From assembly GCA_032433765.1 (NCBI GenBank), contig JAVIAB010000139.1:44965190-45029189 (forward strand): a DNA stretch of 64,000 nt, in the 5' to 3' direction. Positions within the stretch are counted from its first letter, which is position 1. Every line of letters begins with the position of its first letter. The notes beneath the pieces were generated by a model that was not told the origin of the DNA, searched no databases, and worked only from the letters and a program-made list of their open reading frames with translations. The position numbers were made by a program, and so were the translations under genes. Source of the DNA: Megaustenia siamemsis (taxonomy: Eukaryota; Mollusca; Gastropoda; Stylommatophora; Ariophantidae). Positions 32,062 to 43,124 of the stretch are shown here, piece after piece.

Positions 32062-32665
32062 TGCACAAATTCATTTGTTCGTTGATTGTGACATTATATT
32101 TATTTTCAAAATTGTCACTTACCAAAGCAAACTTATGCACAGCACTCATCCGATCATCAGGAGCAATATATGAAAGTTGATACCCGGCACGATTCTATTC
32201 TGAACATCTGCAACTGTTTAGTTCTGTGGATGTTTTACTATAATTGTTGGCTATGTCCTAGCAAGGATACACTGGTTCAAATCACGGTCGAATTTAGTTC
32301 TTTTTTCTTTCTATCGGAAAGGAGGGGTATGGGAAAAAAAAAACACCCACGAACGACTCCCAGCGACTGCACTGAGCAAGCAGAGTCTATTCTCCAGTCC
32401 TATAAATGTCCCCCGCCGCGATCAGCAACTTCAGAAGTAGGATAATGCCGTAAAGATAGATTATGTCATTAAGTCTGACAATATCACACTGGTACTGATG
32501 TGTGACCTATTAATTAACATGCAGGCATCATCTGTGGTTTGGTAAGAACCAGACATATACTACACACAGACAGGGTGGCAAATGTCATTCTTTTCATGTG
32601 AATGGAAATAAGTGTAGAAGCATCATCATAAGGTGACAAGCCCAGAGGCTTTGACGATGGTGTCG
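32062..32665. other. No gene recognised
   Basis: Mixed sequence including a slightly GC-richer block near 32340-32440. No protein similarity was seen. Confidence 0.35.
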
Positions 32666-32681
32666 TTCCTCTCTCTCTCTA

Positions 32682-32727
<46 letters not shown>
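32666..32727. repeat. (CT)n microsatellite
   Basis: CT dinucleotide run with one ATTTTT interruption. Confidence 0.95.
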
Positions 32728-32732
<5 letters not shown>

Positions 32733-33002
32733 CTTTCTATTTTTCTATAGCCAATGCTACTTATATACTATGTATACTTATATATTATGCTACAATTGAT
32801 ATATATCAATTTCCATATCTGACTTCCACCCGTGGCACGTTTATTAAACCATCTTTTATTATTTCAGGCTTTTTTCCTCCGTTTCTTTTTTCTGTCAAAC
32901 TTTCCTGTTGTAACATTTTACAGTATTTCTCTCATCACATTTCCAAAGCAGGTGAACTGTCTTTTTCTGATACCAGAGTTGAAGAGTTTTGTTTCTGTTT
33001 TG

Positions 33003-33458
33003 GTCTTTCTCAAGACATCTCTTTCTCAAAACATCTCTTTCTCAAGACATCTCTTTCTCAAGACATCTCTTTCTCAAGACATCTCTTTCTCAAGTCATCT
33101 CTTTCTCAAGACATCTCTTTCTCAAAACATCTCTTTCTCAAGACATCTCTTTCTCAAGACATCTCTTTCTCAAGACATCTCTTTCTCAAGACATCTCTTT
33201 CTCAAGACATCTCTTTCTCGAGACATCTCTTTCTCGAGACATCTCTTTCTCAAGACATCTCTTTCTCAAGACATCTCTTTCTCGAGACATTTCTTTCTCA
33301 AGACATCTCTTTCTCAAAACATCTCTTTCTCAGGACATCTCTTTCTCAAAACATCTGTTTCTCAAGACTTCTCTTTCTCAAAACATCTCTTTCTCATGAC
33401 ATCTCTTTCTCAAGACATCTCTTTCTCAAGATATCTCTTTCTCAAGACATCTCAAATG
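33003..33458. repeat. 16-bp minisatellite, about 28 copies
   Basis: Unit TTTCTCAAGACATCTC, 16 bp; three units make 48 bp = 16 codons, so all three plus frames stay open (FSRHLFLKTSLSQDIS). Variants are CTCAAAACA, CTCGAGACA and CTCAGGACA. The long frames starting at 32633 and 32832 pass through it and are not credible genes. Just upstream (32870-32990) and downstream (33450-33500) the sequence resembles minus-strand LINE-A 3' regions, e.g. TGTCCATAGGATTCTGAATATTCTTCTGTAATACCA. Confidence 0.92.
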
Positions 33459-33850
33459 CTCTTTATTGCTGTCCATAGGATTCTGAATATTCTTCTGTAA
33501 TACCATATACTTGTGGCCTCCCATTACGGTAGTGGACTGGTTCAAAACTGTATTATTCCTATAACGTAGAATCTATGACCATGAATGCTTCGAGGAGGTG
33601 CTGGGCGCAATAAGGAAGGGAAACAATTGAATACGTTTCGTGTGCCTTGCCCTGGCAGGTATATTGGAATAGGGTTATGGTTGTCGTTTGCCTTACATTT
33701 ATGGAGCAATCATATTTCTGCCATTTAAAAATCCCTCTTTGGGTATGCAATTTCAGCAAAGGAAACGTCAAATACTTGTAGCTATCACAGTATAGCGTCG
33801 AGTGATAGGCTAGGGGAGCCATGTGTTGCTGAGTCAGTCAAAGCCAAGTA
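33459..33850. other. No gene recognised
   Basis: A brief LINE-A-like stretch to about 33510 (TTCTTCTGTAATACCATAT, minus orientation), then unrecognised sequence. Confidence 0.4.
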
Positions 33851-34165
33851 AAGAAGGTCATCACTAAGTTTAAAACATGTATCACTTCAGAGATTGCTCA
33901 GCCGAGACATCACTAAGTTGAAACATCAGACATGTTCAAACATCACTCATGTTGAAGCTTCACTAAGCTAAAAGACATTCATGTTCAAAAATCACTAATG
34001 TTAAATCATCACTCATTTTCAAATGTCACTAAGTTGAAATATCACTCATGTTTAATCATCACTAAGTTGAAATATCACTCATGTTTAATCATCACTAAGT
34101 TGAAATATCACTCATGTTTAACCATCACTAAGTTGAAACATCAGTCATCTTCATGATCATAAAGT
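33851..34165. repeat. 33-bp minisatellite, degenerate
   Basis: Core ATCACTCATGTTTAATCATC + ACTAAGTTGAAAT, 33 bp, regular at 34010-34140 and loose to the left. Confidence 0.85.
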
Positions 34166-34229
34166 TGAAACACCTTTCAGCCCATACAACCCACCGTTCA
34201 CGATCAACTCCGTCACAAATCATTGAACT

Positions 34230-34506
34230 AAGCTCACAGAGACAGTGGTTAGTGAACTGGACTACAAAGGACAAGAGGTAGGGTTGGATTCCAACCGACG
34301 GCTTCCGGGTTCACCCAGCCTTACATGGGTACCGGATTTTTTTCTGGGAAAGTAAAGCGGCACGGGCGTAATACCGACTACATTACCACTAAAATCACGT
34401 TCTGAAGGTCTGTAAAATGTATGGTCACTAATAACACCATATTCCCTATACGCCACTTGGTGTGACGGGGGATCTTTACTTTTTTTTTTTAAGCTCACAG
34501 AGACAG
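34230..34506 (+). mobile_element. tRNA-derived SINE (S1), copy 4; 16-bp TSD
   Basis: Body 34246-34490 between AAGCTCACAGAGACAG at 34230-34245 and 34491-34506, a perfect 16-bp duplication. The element begins at TGGTTAGTGAACTGGACTAC (the A-box 5' half is lost), keeps the B-box (GGTTGGATTCC) and ends in T10. One of the youngest S1 copies. Confidence 0.93.
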
Positions 34507-34860
34507 CATGATTGAACACAAACACAGCATCACAAGTCATCAGTCCACCCGAGAACATTGGACTTTTGTCCTTTATCTCAACCCAACAATGACAATTCTT
34601 TGAATACCTAATAGCTCTCCCATCTCTCCTGCTGAGACGTTATGAACTCGTCCTACAGCTGCATGAATGTCATCTTATTTCTTCGCCAATGTGTATGTGC
34701 ATGTGTTTGTCACAATTGTTTAACTCTAAGAAAACATGGCGCTTTAGATATAAAATGTATGGTAGTGTATGTAAGACAGTAGTTGTGTTGGTGTGTGCGT
34801 GTGTTTGTGTGACACTATTAAAATCAGCTATCATCTTATATTTTTTGCAACTTTATTTTT

Positions 34861-35272
34861 CAGTGAAATAATGTGACAATGATTATCATTGAAATAATGT
34901 AACAATGAAACAATGTCTGTAAGTGAAACAATGTATCAACGTCCATAACTGAAATAATGTATCCATGTATAACACAGACATAATGTAAAAAGAAATCTCC
35001 TGAAATAATATAACACTGTCTATTACTGAAAATCATGTAATAATGTATATTACTGAAATAATGTAACAATTTTTACCACTGACATAATGTAACAATGTCC
35101 ATTAGTGAAATAATCTAATAATGTTTATCAGTAAAATAATGTAACAATGTCTGTCGGTTAAATAATGCAACAATATGTATCAGTTAAATAATGCAACAAT
35201 ATGTATCAGTTAAATAATGCAACAATATGTATCAGTTAAATAATGTAAAATATATAATTTTTAAATAATGGA
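34861..35272. repeat. 26-29-bp AT-rich minisatellite
   Basis: Core TGAAATAATGTAACAATGTC + TATCAG, regular 26-bp units at 35150-35260 (TTAAATAATGCAACAATATG), more variable to the left. Confidence 0.88.
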
Positions 35273-35314
35273 GAAGCCAAGGTAATCAATTTCCAATGAA
35301 CAACAATATACCGG

Positions 35315-36022
35315 ATGTTAAGGATCCTGCTTTGTGTTACGGTGTTCGTGTTTTATGCTGAGATCGTCTTGTGTGTTTCAGTAGGATATGGAAGTAATCA
35401 TGATAGTTCTATAAACGAGAATTACGATGATGGTTCTATAAATGTGAATTACGATGATGGTTCTATAAACGAGAATTACGATGATGGTTCTATAAACGAG
35501 AATTACGATGATGGTTCTATAAACGAGAATTACGATGATGGTTCTATAAATGTGAATTACGATGATGGTTCTATAAACGAGAATTACGATGATGGTTCTA
35601 TAAACGAGAATTACGATGATGGTTCTATAAACGAGAATTACGATGATGGTTCTATAAACGAGAATTACGATGATGGTTCTATAAATGTGAATTACGATGA
35701 TGGTTCTATAAACGAGAATTACGATGATGGTTCTATAAATGTGAATTACGATGATGGTTCTATAAACGAGAATTACGATGATGGTTCTATAAACGAGAAT
35801 TACGATGATGGTTCTATAAATGTGTGCTACAACGATAGTTCTTATGGGAGTACTATGATGATGATTATTTATATGTATACTATGTTTAAGAATCTTATAT
35901 ATGAGTACTATGTTGATGATTCTATATATGAATACTATGTTGATGATTCTATACATATATACTATGATGATGGTAATGTATATAAGTTCTATAATGATGG
36001 TTCTTTAGTACTGCGATGTTGA
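35315..36022 (+). CDS. Possible secreted repeat protein ORF over a 27-bp minisatellite (weak)
   Basis: An ATG-started frame of 235 codons. It opens with a signal-peptide-like segment (MLRILLCVTVFVFYAEIVLC) and continues with 15 full nine-residue units NENYDDGSI or NVNYDDGSI, then degenerate YEYYVDDSI units. The array is 27 bp per unit, so any frame without a stop stays open, and the minus strand is open too. The hydrophobic start may be chance. I see no splice sites or upstream signals. Listed because a leader in frame with an acidic repeat is what a secreted repeat protein would look like; most likely it is a minisatellite. Confidence 0.2.
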   Translation: MLRILLCVTVFVFYAEIVLCVSVGYGSNHDSSINENYDDGSINVNYDDGSINENYDDGSINENYDDGSINENYDDGSINVNYDDGSINENYDDGSINENYDDGSINENYDDGSINENYDDGSINVNYDDGSINENYDDGSINVNYDDGSINENYDDGSINENYDDGSINVCYNDSSYGSTMMMIIYMYTMFKNLIYEYYVDDSIYEYYVDDSIHIYYDDGNVYKFYNDGSLVLRC

Positions 36023-36085
36023 TTCTATATATGAGTACTGTGATGGTGATGACGATTCTTTAAACGAGTTCTATGATGATGACTC
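35399..36085. repeat. 27-bp minisatellite, 15+ copies, degenerate right end
   Basis: Unit AACGAGAATTACGATGATGG + TTCTATA with an AATGTG variant of AACGAG distributed irregularly. After 35840 the units decay (TATGTTGATGATTCTATA) to about 36085. Confidence 0.95.
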
Positions 36086-36663
36086 TTTATAAATAATGAT
36101 GCTCTCTACACAATCACAAGACAGTGCGTAGTCCACGAGATTGTTGGTGATAATGATAAAATAAAGCAAAAGTGATTCAATCTATGTACCCCAATGTTAG
36201 TTTCAGTTCCACAGACAATGAAATGCACGTTTAATGATGATCCCATTATATGGCTAGATAAATACGCTTTCTATCAGTTTGTTTCTGCTATTGTTCTCTC
36301 TTACTCGCGTGACGTCTCTCATTCCAAATTCAATCAGTTACCGCATTAATCCGCGTTACAGGAGCTCAACACTGAAACTATCGTGACCGTATTGAACTCA
36401 TTTAAAGAGTCCGCTGGAATTAGGAGTTCAATGTGTACTTAGGAAATTGTCGGTTGTCTAGTGCAGCAACCACCAGGTGTCTACATTAAAACTGTCGTGC
36501 TACTCCCTACAGGTAACAACATTTTGCCTCTATTTATTCTACCCTACTCATGGAAATAGTTTCATTGCAGTCGGGAAGATAGTTTCATAGCATGGACGAC
36601 TATGCTCCACCGCTCGACCAATCATTCCTTGAAGTGTATAAAGACTGGTCGTTCCTGTAAGTT
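36086..36663. other. No gene recognised
   Basis: Single-copy-looking sequence with no protein motif. Confidence 0.35.
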
Positions 36664-36785
36664 CATCATCATCATTGAGTGTCGTCTCTGCATCGAAGGT
36701 TGGCTACCATGATGCGCTATTCTGAAATGAATGTCTTTTGCTTTGATGGTACAGGTTGTCATAGTCTGTAAGTTGTTGATTATAA
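36664..36785 (-). mobile_element. LINE-B 3' end stub
   Basis: The minus-strand sequence from the tail (ATGATGATG at 36664) through GAGTGTCGTCTCTGCATCGA and GGTTGGCTACCATG to GTACAGGTTGTCATAG matches the LINE-B ends at 38.7, 51.4 and 63.5 kb. About 120 bp, severely 5' truncated. Confidence 0.8.
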
Positions 36786-36896
36786 ACACATCTGCATTAC
36801 GCACTGCGTTTTGAACAGACTGGAGACAAATAATAATAAATGAATATTATTATAGAGGGAAACTTCCGAGGCGATAATCAGCAACTCAATTCGGAT

Positions 36897-37123
36897 GAAG
36901 AGGTATGTTTACAGCACTCGGAAAAAATTACATATAATCAACAACAGAAAAGGAAAAACAAAGACCAATATATGGACCGGAGCAGGTTCGAACCCGTATT
37001 CAGTTCACAGCGCCTTGCCACGAAAAGCCAAACGCTAGGGAACACTGCCACTCAGCTAACTAACTTTTTTTTCTGTAGTTGATTAATTGTCATTTTTTCC
37101 GAGTGCTGTAAACATACTTCTTC
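36897..37123. repeat. 33-bp inverted repeat enclosing a tRNA-like sequence
   Basis: The left arm 36897-36930 (GAAGAGGTATGTTTACAGCA then CTCGGAAAAAATTA) is mirrored at 37091-37123 with two or three mismatches. The ~160-bp interior carries the tRNA-like segment listed next. The arrangement is unusual for a SINE and could be a fold-back or MITE-like element that captured a tRNA sequence. Confidence 0.75.
36970..37066 (-). tRNA. tRNA-Ser/Leu-like sequence, probably a pseudogene or SINE head
   Basis: The minus strand contains TTAGCTGAGTGGCA (A-box-like, 37046-37059) and CGGGTTCGAACCTG (B-box, 36983-36996) about 63 bp apart, compatible with a long-variable-arm tRNA. AAGGCGCTGTGAACTGA before the B-box resembles an anticodon/variable-arm region. 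I could not close a convincing acceptor stem, so I do not call a functional tRNA. Confidence 0.4.
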
Positions 37124-38460
37124 CTCTGGATTGAACAGACCATTTTTCCAATTTTTAAAAACATCACTGTATACATCGTTGTCCTAGCCACCCTCATCCT
37201 GTCTTAAAGAGAGAAGAACAACGATGTCCTCATTGTCCAGAGTCAGGATTTGGCTTCTGCTGTGGTCAAACTCGACGCCACATTGTTTAGAGACATGCAG
37301 GTTTGTGTCTACTCGGCTCACCGTTTCATATTAACATGTTATATGGGATGTTTCACTCGCCACAGAATCGGCATTTCTGGTATACCACTTGCTCCTCCAG
37401 GGAATGCCAACATATATCCAGCTATCCTATTTGAACTCACATGTACAATACACTTAACACTCATACATACATGTATTATATTGTGTTGACACCCGCAGCC
37501 AAAAGAAAAAAAAATCAGCAGAAGAACGCGTCTGGCAGGTGTAACAACAAACAAGCCAACACACACTACATAAACATTTCTGTCATATCTCACATTTTTT
37601 CTGTACGAGCTCCTGTACGTGCTCATGTTCTAATGTTGTTTCTATACATTCATTGGTGTTAGAATAAATTACTGAAGAACTATTCGACAGCCAGTGAGAC
37701 TACCTGTACTGTGTCCACATGTTATGAAACAACCTAATGTTAGAATGGCACTTTTATGAACAGACCATAATAAAGCTATGAGGCGAGACTCTGAATAATG
37801 AAAGGATTTAGATTTATGCTCTCTCAGAATAATTGATCTGTTCAAATGGTAATTTACTCAAACTGAATCTAATAATAATCCCATTTTTGGTTCATTGGTG
37901 ATTCCACACGGGGAATTGATTTTCCTTCACTTCTCAATTTCGTGAATTATACCGTGTTTACAAATGGAGCTACATAACAGATGGCTCAAATATTAAGATG
38001 GAAAAACAGAACCAGACAGGCCACATGCTGGAGCCACGACAGTGTCGGCGACCCAAAGCTGACCAAGTGCTCATTTCCCCTCCAATAGAGGACTTTTACT
38101 GGAAACATTTTGCATCAGAACAGACACGCCAATAAGTCGAGATTCGCACTGATCCCAGCAGTGGCTGGCTTTTGAGAGATTAAAAAAATATCGAGCTTGA
38201 GATACTCGTGCTTGTGTTTATGTGGAGATAAACTGATCATGTCCATGTTTTTCAATGTTCATATTTATGGATGATGCCATCAGTACTACTCCAAGCCGCC
38301 CTACTTTCTCAGAGAAAATCTCTTGTACCCATTCTCTGTATGTCTTAAAATCTCACATCTGATGAACCCTCAACCCGTATCGTTTTGAACATTGAATTAC
38401 CCCATAACATGCAGTAGAGTGTATCTTCATTTCTGTCTCCCTTTTTGTTGTCCTTAATTT
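37124..38460. other. No gene recognised
   Basis: 1.3 kb of ordinary-looking sequence with short open frames on both strands, none with a recognised motif. If host exons exist in this window they could be here, but I cannot support one. Confidence 0.35.
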
Positions 38461-38489
38461 CTGAAGACGGTCGCATGTGGATCGAAACG
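38461..38489 (+). other. CTGAAGA-hairpin-GAAACG motif, copy 3
   Basis: CTGAAGA C GGTC-GCATGTG-GATC GAAACG: a 4-bp stem (one G-U pair) lies between the two conserved boxes. See the other copies at 3.8, 16.5, 53.5 and 55.9 kb. Confidence 0.5.
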
Positions 38490-38699
38490 TAATATATTTT
38501 GTATTGTCCTTTTTTGTGAAGCTGTCTCTATTCTTCGTTGGAGTGTTTTTTACACCCTACTACTTCTTCCCTGCTACCAGTTTAGAAGTAGATTTGCATT
38601 TATTTGCCTGTTTCCTGGGAATTGAACCCAGACCCTTATGATCAGTAAATGAGCTCTCTTTCTATTCTGCCACTGAAGTTTTTACTTTCAATACCGAAG

Positions 38700-39331
38700 A
38701 CCTCATCATCATCATCATCGAGTGCCGTCTCCTGAACGAAGGTTGGCTACCATGGATCGCCATTCTGCTCTGTCTCTTGCTTTGATTGTGCAAGTTGTCA
38801 TAGGCTGATCTGTCCATCTGTTGATGTTACTTGTCCATGTTAGTCTTGGTCTGCCTCTGCCTCTTTTACATTTTTCCCCTCCAGGATTACTTTTAGTAGG
38901 CTGTTGTGTCTTTTAACATGGCCCAAAAATCGCATTTGTCTTGTTTGAATTGTGCTTAGTAATTCTCTTTTCAATTTTAGTTGTTTTAAGACTTCCTCGT
39001 TTGTTTTATTTTCCTTCCATCCAATTCTACCTATTCTTCTATATATCCACATTTCAAAGGCTTCAATTCTCTGTTCTGTTTTCTTGTCTAATGTCCATGT
39101 TTCTGCACTATATAGGATTATTGAGAAGATGTAACATTTTGTTATTCTCAGTTTTAGCCCTGGTGTTATTTGTTTTGACGTTAATATGTTCTTCATGACA
39201 TTAAAATTACTTTTTGCCATTCTTTCCTCTCCTATTCTTTTGTTTATTTCAGTTGTACATTTTCCATCACTGGTTATAGTATGTCCAAGGTAGTTGTAAA
39301 TGTGGTGTAAATGCACATTATGAAACTTCAT
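38700..39331 (-). mobile_element. LINE-B 3' half (RT thumb to tail)
   Basis: The minus frame 39331-38840 reads YNYLGHTITSDGKCTTEINK, FNVMKNILTSKQITPGLKLR, ILYSAETWTLDKKTEQRIEA, FEMWIYRRIGRIGWKENKTN and MRFLGHVKRHNSLLKVILEG. A frameshift follows, then the TWTSNINRW / AEWRS-MVANL end and the (ATG)n tail at 38703-38717. It lacks the RT catalytic domain. The longest LINE-B copy here. Confidence 0.9.
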
Positions 39332-39739
39332 TTGTTAGAAACAAGGGTGATTACAAATACTGATTATTTTTTTACTTAACAACAGGACTAGCTGTAAATA
39401 CCGATAATTAATATATAAACGAGAATACCGAAACTTAATGAGCAGCGGAAGTAAATGAAAATTGTGATTTGTAATGCACATCCGCTAGTTATACAACGTT
39501 CTTTGTGTTCACAAGTTGACTTTACTTCAATTATTTGGCTGAGAAAGTGTAACCTTCAGACTATCTCAATGTTCAGCATACACTTAACACTCTAAACATT
39601 CCATGCTTATCAAGCAGTTCTATTAAGTATTTTTGCGTAAGATATTAATCCGTTTGCATCTCCATTCACAGTAACAACAAGTCAACGAACACTCTCATGT
39701 AAGATACTAAAGTGTCTAGATTAAGCAGGAGACGGCTTT
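39332..39739. other. No gene recognised
   Basis: AT-rich sequence between two LINE remnants; nothing identified. Confidence 0.35.
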
Positions 39740-40480
39740 CATGTGGTTCTACACCTCAACTTCAACCCCATCATCTTCATCTTTTTAGTACCGTCTGACG
39801 TTACACAGAGCTTACAGCGTATCTTGTCATATGTTCCTGCGTTGGACCGCTTCTTAAAATCAATAAAAAGTCGATACCTGCTATTCTTGCCTCTGATATC
39901 AGTTTTCGTCGTAATGCCTCTCGAAGTCGGCTTCTTTTCTTTTTCTCTGTTCAAATTTGAAGGTTAGCTTCGAAATTATGTGTTTATTTCTTCTCATCAC
40001 ATAGCTGACTCTTGTTCTTCGTTTCTTCATTACAGATGTATGCTCGTTTCTCTTAATTCTGCACAAATCTTGAACGTATTCTATTTATGGCAAAGTTTTT
40101 TTTTCTTGGGACATCTGCTTCTGAACGCATTTATATTATTCTCTACATCATTTGTTGTTTTGCAGCCCTCAAATAATTAAGGGTGGATATTACATTTGAG
40201 TGTCCTAAGATTTGTTATGATATTTCGGATTTTACATTTCCATGTGTTCTGAAACTCATGAAACGTTGGTGTTCTGATTCTGATTTCATCTTGTTTATGT
40301 GCGCCGCTTTCTTGATCTATATACAGTCTACTAGATATGAGAAATGGTCTACTTCTTCGGACAGAAAATTTTTCTTCCAAGTCTACTCGTTTCTTCCTAA
40401 GAAAATCAATTTCGTTCATTTCTCTCGTTTCCTTTCTAACCGGTGTCAAGTTCGATGGATATACACTCAACGCCACAGTT
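39740..40480 (-). mobile_element. Degenerate RTE-like LINE thumb region
   Basis: The minus strand gives IDQESGAHKQDEIRIRTPTF, WKCKIRNIITNLRTLKCNIHP, stop, then LFEGCKTTNDVENNINAFRS. This aligns block by block with the element at 9.6 kb (HIDREGDTSKEIKIRIAKAA, LWKSKLISTNTKLRLFKSNV, ACESWKTTRDIETKLNAFEN). It ends near 39740 with a basic tail (KKPTSRGITTK). Strongly eroded, much older than the 9.6 kb copy. Confidence 0.7.
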
Positions 40481-40689
40481 AAAAGCCGAACTGCTCAATC
40501 TTTTAACTCCATCTACCGACCCATCCTTTTCAACGTGATAATCACGTATCATATATGTATATGAAGCGTTTTTTTTAAAAGAGATCTATCAAGTGAATTT
40601 AATTACCAGTTGAACTGGTCATAAAATAATTATTGAGCTACGTAGAGTGCAATGTTTTTCTTGTTTATATGTTTATATCAAACGAGTCG

Positions 40690-41470
40690 CGGATGATGAC
40701 TGGTGGATAGACCGAAAAGGAAAATGTATCTTCTTCCTCTTCTTTCCTTTCTCATCTGCCTTTCAGCGTCGCGGGGAGACATAATTTGCGGTCTTTTGCT
40801 CTTCTGTTCGCCTCTGCTGCTGTTATGTTTCCTAGTTATGCTTCTAATATTCCATCGACCCATCTTTTTCGTGGTCGACCCTTGGGTCTGGTGTTCTCAC
40901 AACGTTTGTTGAAGGCTCGTTGTGTTGTGTTTTGTTCTTTCTGCCTTGTCACGTGGCCAAACCATTTTATCTGTTGTTTCCTTATATATTCTATGTCGGA
41001 TGCTATTCCTAGCTTTTTTCTCAGTTCTTCATTTCTGATCTTATCTCTCAGACTGTTTCCTGTTATTCGTCTAACACATTTCATCTCTGTAGAGGTTATT
41101 CTTCTTATTGTTCTTGCATCTAGGATCCAGGTCTGGCATTGGTAGCACAACGTTGGGATGAAGATTGTATTGTATAGTGCTCGTTTTGCCTCCAGAGTTA
41201 TTTCCTTGTTGGACAATAGTGGTGATAACTGTCCGATGATTTGACAAGCTTTGTTGCATCTTGATTCTATCTCTGCTGTTTGAGAATTATCGTGTGTCAT
41301 TAGACTTCCTAGGTATTTGAATTCCTCTACTTGTTTTAGTTGTCTGCCTTCTATAGTTATGTTGATGTTCTGTTTATTTTTGGCGACATTCATGAATTCT
41401 GTTTTGTTTTTGTTGATGTTGATTTTCATGTTGTATTTTGTGCCTGAGATGTTGAGTTTGTTTAAGAAAA
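40690..41470 (-). mobile_element. LINE-H 3' half, thumb to C-terminus, late stop
   Basis: The minus frame from about 41462 reads ININKNKTEFMN, EFKYLGSLMTHDNSQTAEIE, SRCNKACQIIGQLSPLLSNK, YQCQTWILDARTIRRITSTE, MKCVRRITGNSLRDKIRNEE, IKWFGHVTRQ and RPKGRPRKRWVDGILEA. A TAA near 40836 interrupts it, and LGNITAAEANRRAKDRK continues in the same frame after it. All blocks belong to LINE ORF2 downstream of the YADD box, which is missing. A separate family from A, B and E. Confidence 0.88.
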
Positions 41471-41991
41471 TGTATATATATATACATATAGAGAGAAGGA
41501 TAGATTTATTTCACGGAGACTCTGTTAGTAAGAAACAACAGTTGCTACCATTAACATAACATTTCATGATATTAATCAACAATCGTATATTGTGAATAAT
41601 TACCGTAACGAGATACGACGTATCAATACAGCTGGTAATTAGATTATAGCCCACGTGGGCAGCGACTATAAGATTAAGGAGTCAGTGGAGCGACGAGGAT
41701 GTGTTTCTGGGAGTTATCTACAAGTGGAGCCCCCCCCCCCCCCCCATTTAGCGTTCCAGAGAAGTGGCACATAATGTGAATAGACAAAACAAATGTGTTC
41801 TTTGTGTCTCGACAAGCAATTAGTGTCAAGTAACATATAATGGTGGGAATAAAAGCAAAAAATACATGTGCTGACGCATTGAGCTTGATGGTCTAGTAAC
41901 AATAAAATAACAACAATAGTATGATGATTCAACGTTCATGTCAAGACCGCTGAAGATATCTGTCTGGTCATCACTTTCAATTTTGTATCTT
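41471..41991. other. No gene; poly-C tract
   Basis: Short (TA)n at 41473-41488 and a C14-15 run at 41731-41745. Nothing else recognised. Confidence 0.5.
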
Positions 41992-42566
41992 ATATGAGCT
42001 TTCTGTGCGACGTGGATAATCGGACGACTAACTGTGTGTCTATATATTCGAAATTGGAGTTAACAACGATGGCCTAACATCATCAAGCGCTATACATTTT
42101 TTTAAAAAATATGACGATCATCATTTTCGGGAGGACGTGAACTTCCGGTATATTTTGGATAGGCGGCAGGAACCATTGCAGGCTATGCATGAAAAGTGTT
42201 CTTTGTTGCAGTTTCCTCATATTCCAAGTCCATGGGGGACTGGTTGGTCTCGAGGCACGACGGGACAGAGAGGTTGTGGGTTCAAATCTCGATTGCACCG
42301 GTTGGGATTTTTATTTATGAGTTTTCTCTGCGGCAACCACCCCTGGTCTCAGCAGCGAGGCCCGGCTTGAAACGTCAGTTACTCATCGACGGAAAAAAAC
42401 ATGAGTATCTCCGAAGTCGGAGTTATCTGCCTGTGCGGCGAGGGACCCTTGTGCGCACGGCTGCCAGGGAAAAATGGATTAACACGCAAAATTCAGTTCC
42501 TAGTCTCTAGGGACTTCGTCAGAGTTGCGAACGCAACAACAACAACAACAACATATGAGCTTTCTG
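41992..42566 (+). mobile_element. Composite retroposed unit: R1 segment + tRNA-like SINE (S3); 14-bp direct repeats
   Basis: ATATGAGCTTTCTG occurs at 41992-42005 and 42553-42566. Between them lie an unrecognised 135 bp, the first 92 bp of repeat R1 (42142-42233), and from about 42235 a tRNA-like segment with B-box GGGTTCAAATCTC (about 42278-42290). The S3 body follows (TTGAAACGTCAGTTACTCAT, GAGTTATCTGCCTGTGCGGC) with an (AAC)n tail. The tail-plus-duplication layout says the whole 547 bp moved together, i.e. a chimeric retroposon. A second S3 copy lies at 57.6 kb. Confidence 0.65.
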
Positions 42567-43124
42567 AAATATGTCGTCTGTTTTGCTTGTGTTTGTCCCT
42601 CGTATAGACCTTTTAAAGCCGTAACGTTGGTTTGTATTTTTTTTTTTTGGTCTCATCTACATAGCTAAAACATTATTTGTTGTGTGTGTGTTCCAGATAG
42701 CGCCTCTTGCATTAATTTTTCCCTCTTAAATATCTCAATTTTCTTCGTGTGTCTCCTCTTTTCTGTTAATGTCTCTTTACAGACATTACAAAAATACAGC
42801 TTCGTATTGCTATTTATATGAAACTCCAACTAATGTATCCGGTCACGGCGGCGAACTTCCTGTTGCAAACGTTAATTATGAGTTCTGGACATTATTTCCT
42901 TCTATTATTAGTCTGTCTATTATTATTTTCTCCAGTTACGTCTGCTACATTCCCGTGATTTGACCGGTCATAACGTTTTGATCTTTTCTTTATTTGCTAA
43001 TATTTGTATTGTTTTTAATGGAACAGAAGACGTTTTAAGGACGTGAAGATTTGTATACATTTTGTCATCGGAAAAATATTTTCAAGGTAGAAAGAAGATG
43101 AGCACTCCTGTTATACCAGTTTTC
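42567..43124. other. No gene recognised
   Basis: T-rich sequence without supported coding content. Confidence 0.35.

Noticed and set aside
31595..32149. 184-codon minus frame with long YLPT repeats
   Set aside because: Reading of the (GTAG)n microsatellite; no non-repeat domain.
32633..33500. 281- and 222-codon open frames on the plus strand
   Set aside because: They run through a 16-bp repeat whose three-unit period is 48 bp, so every frame stays open. No motif or independent evidence.
36970..37066. Functional tRNA gene
   Set aside because: A- and B-boxes are present but I could not form a proper acceptor stem or anticodon arm. Listed only as tRNA-like.
37250..37662. Overlapping frames of 73-95 codons
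   Set aside because: No recognisable motif. Considered as exon candidates because the area is free of repeats, but unsupported.
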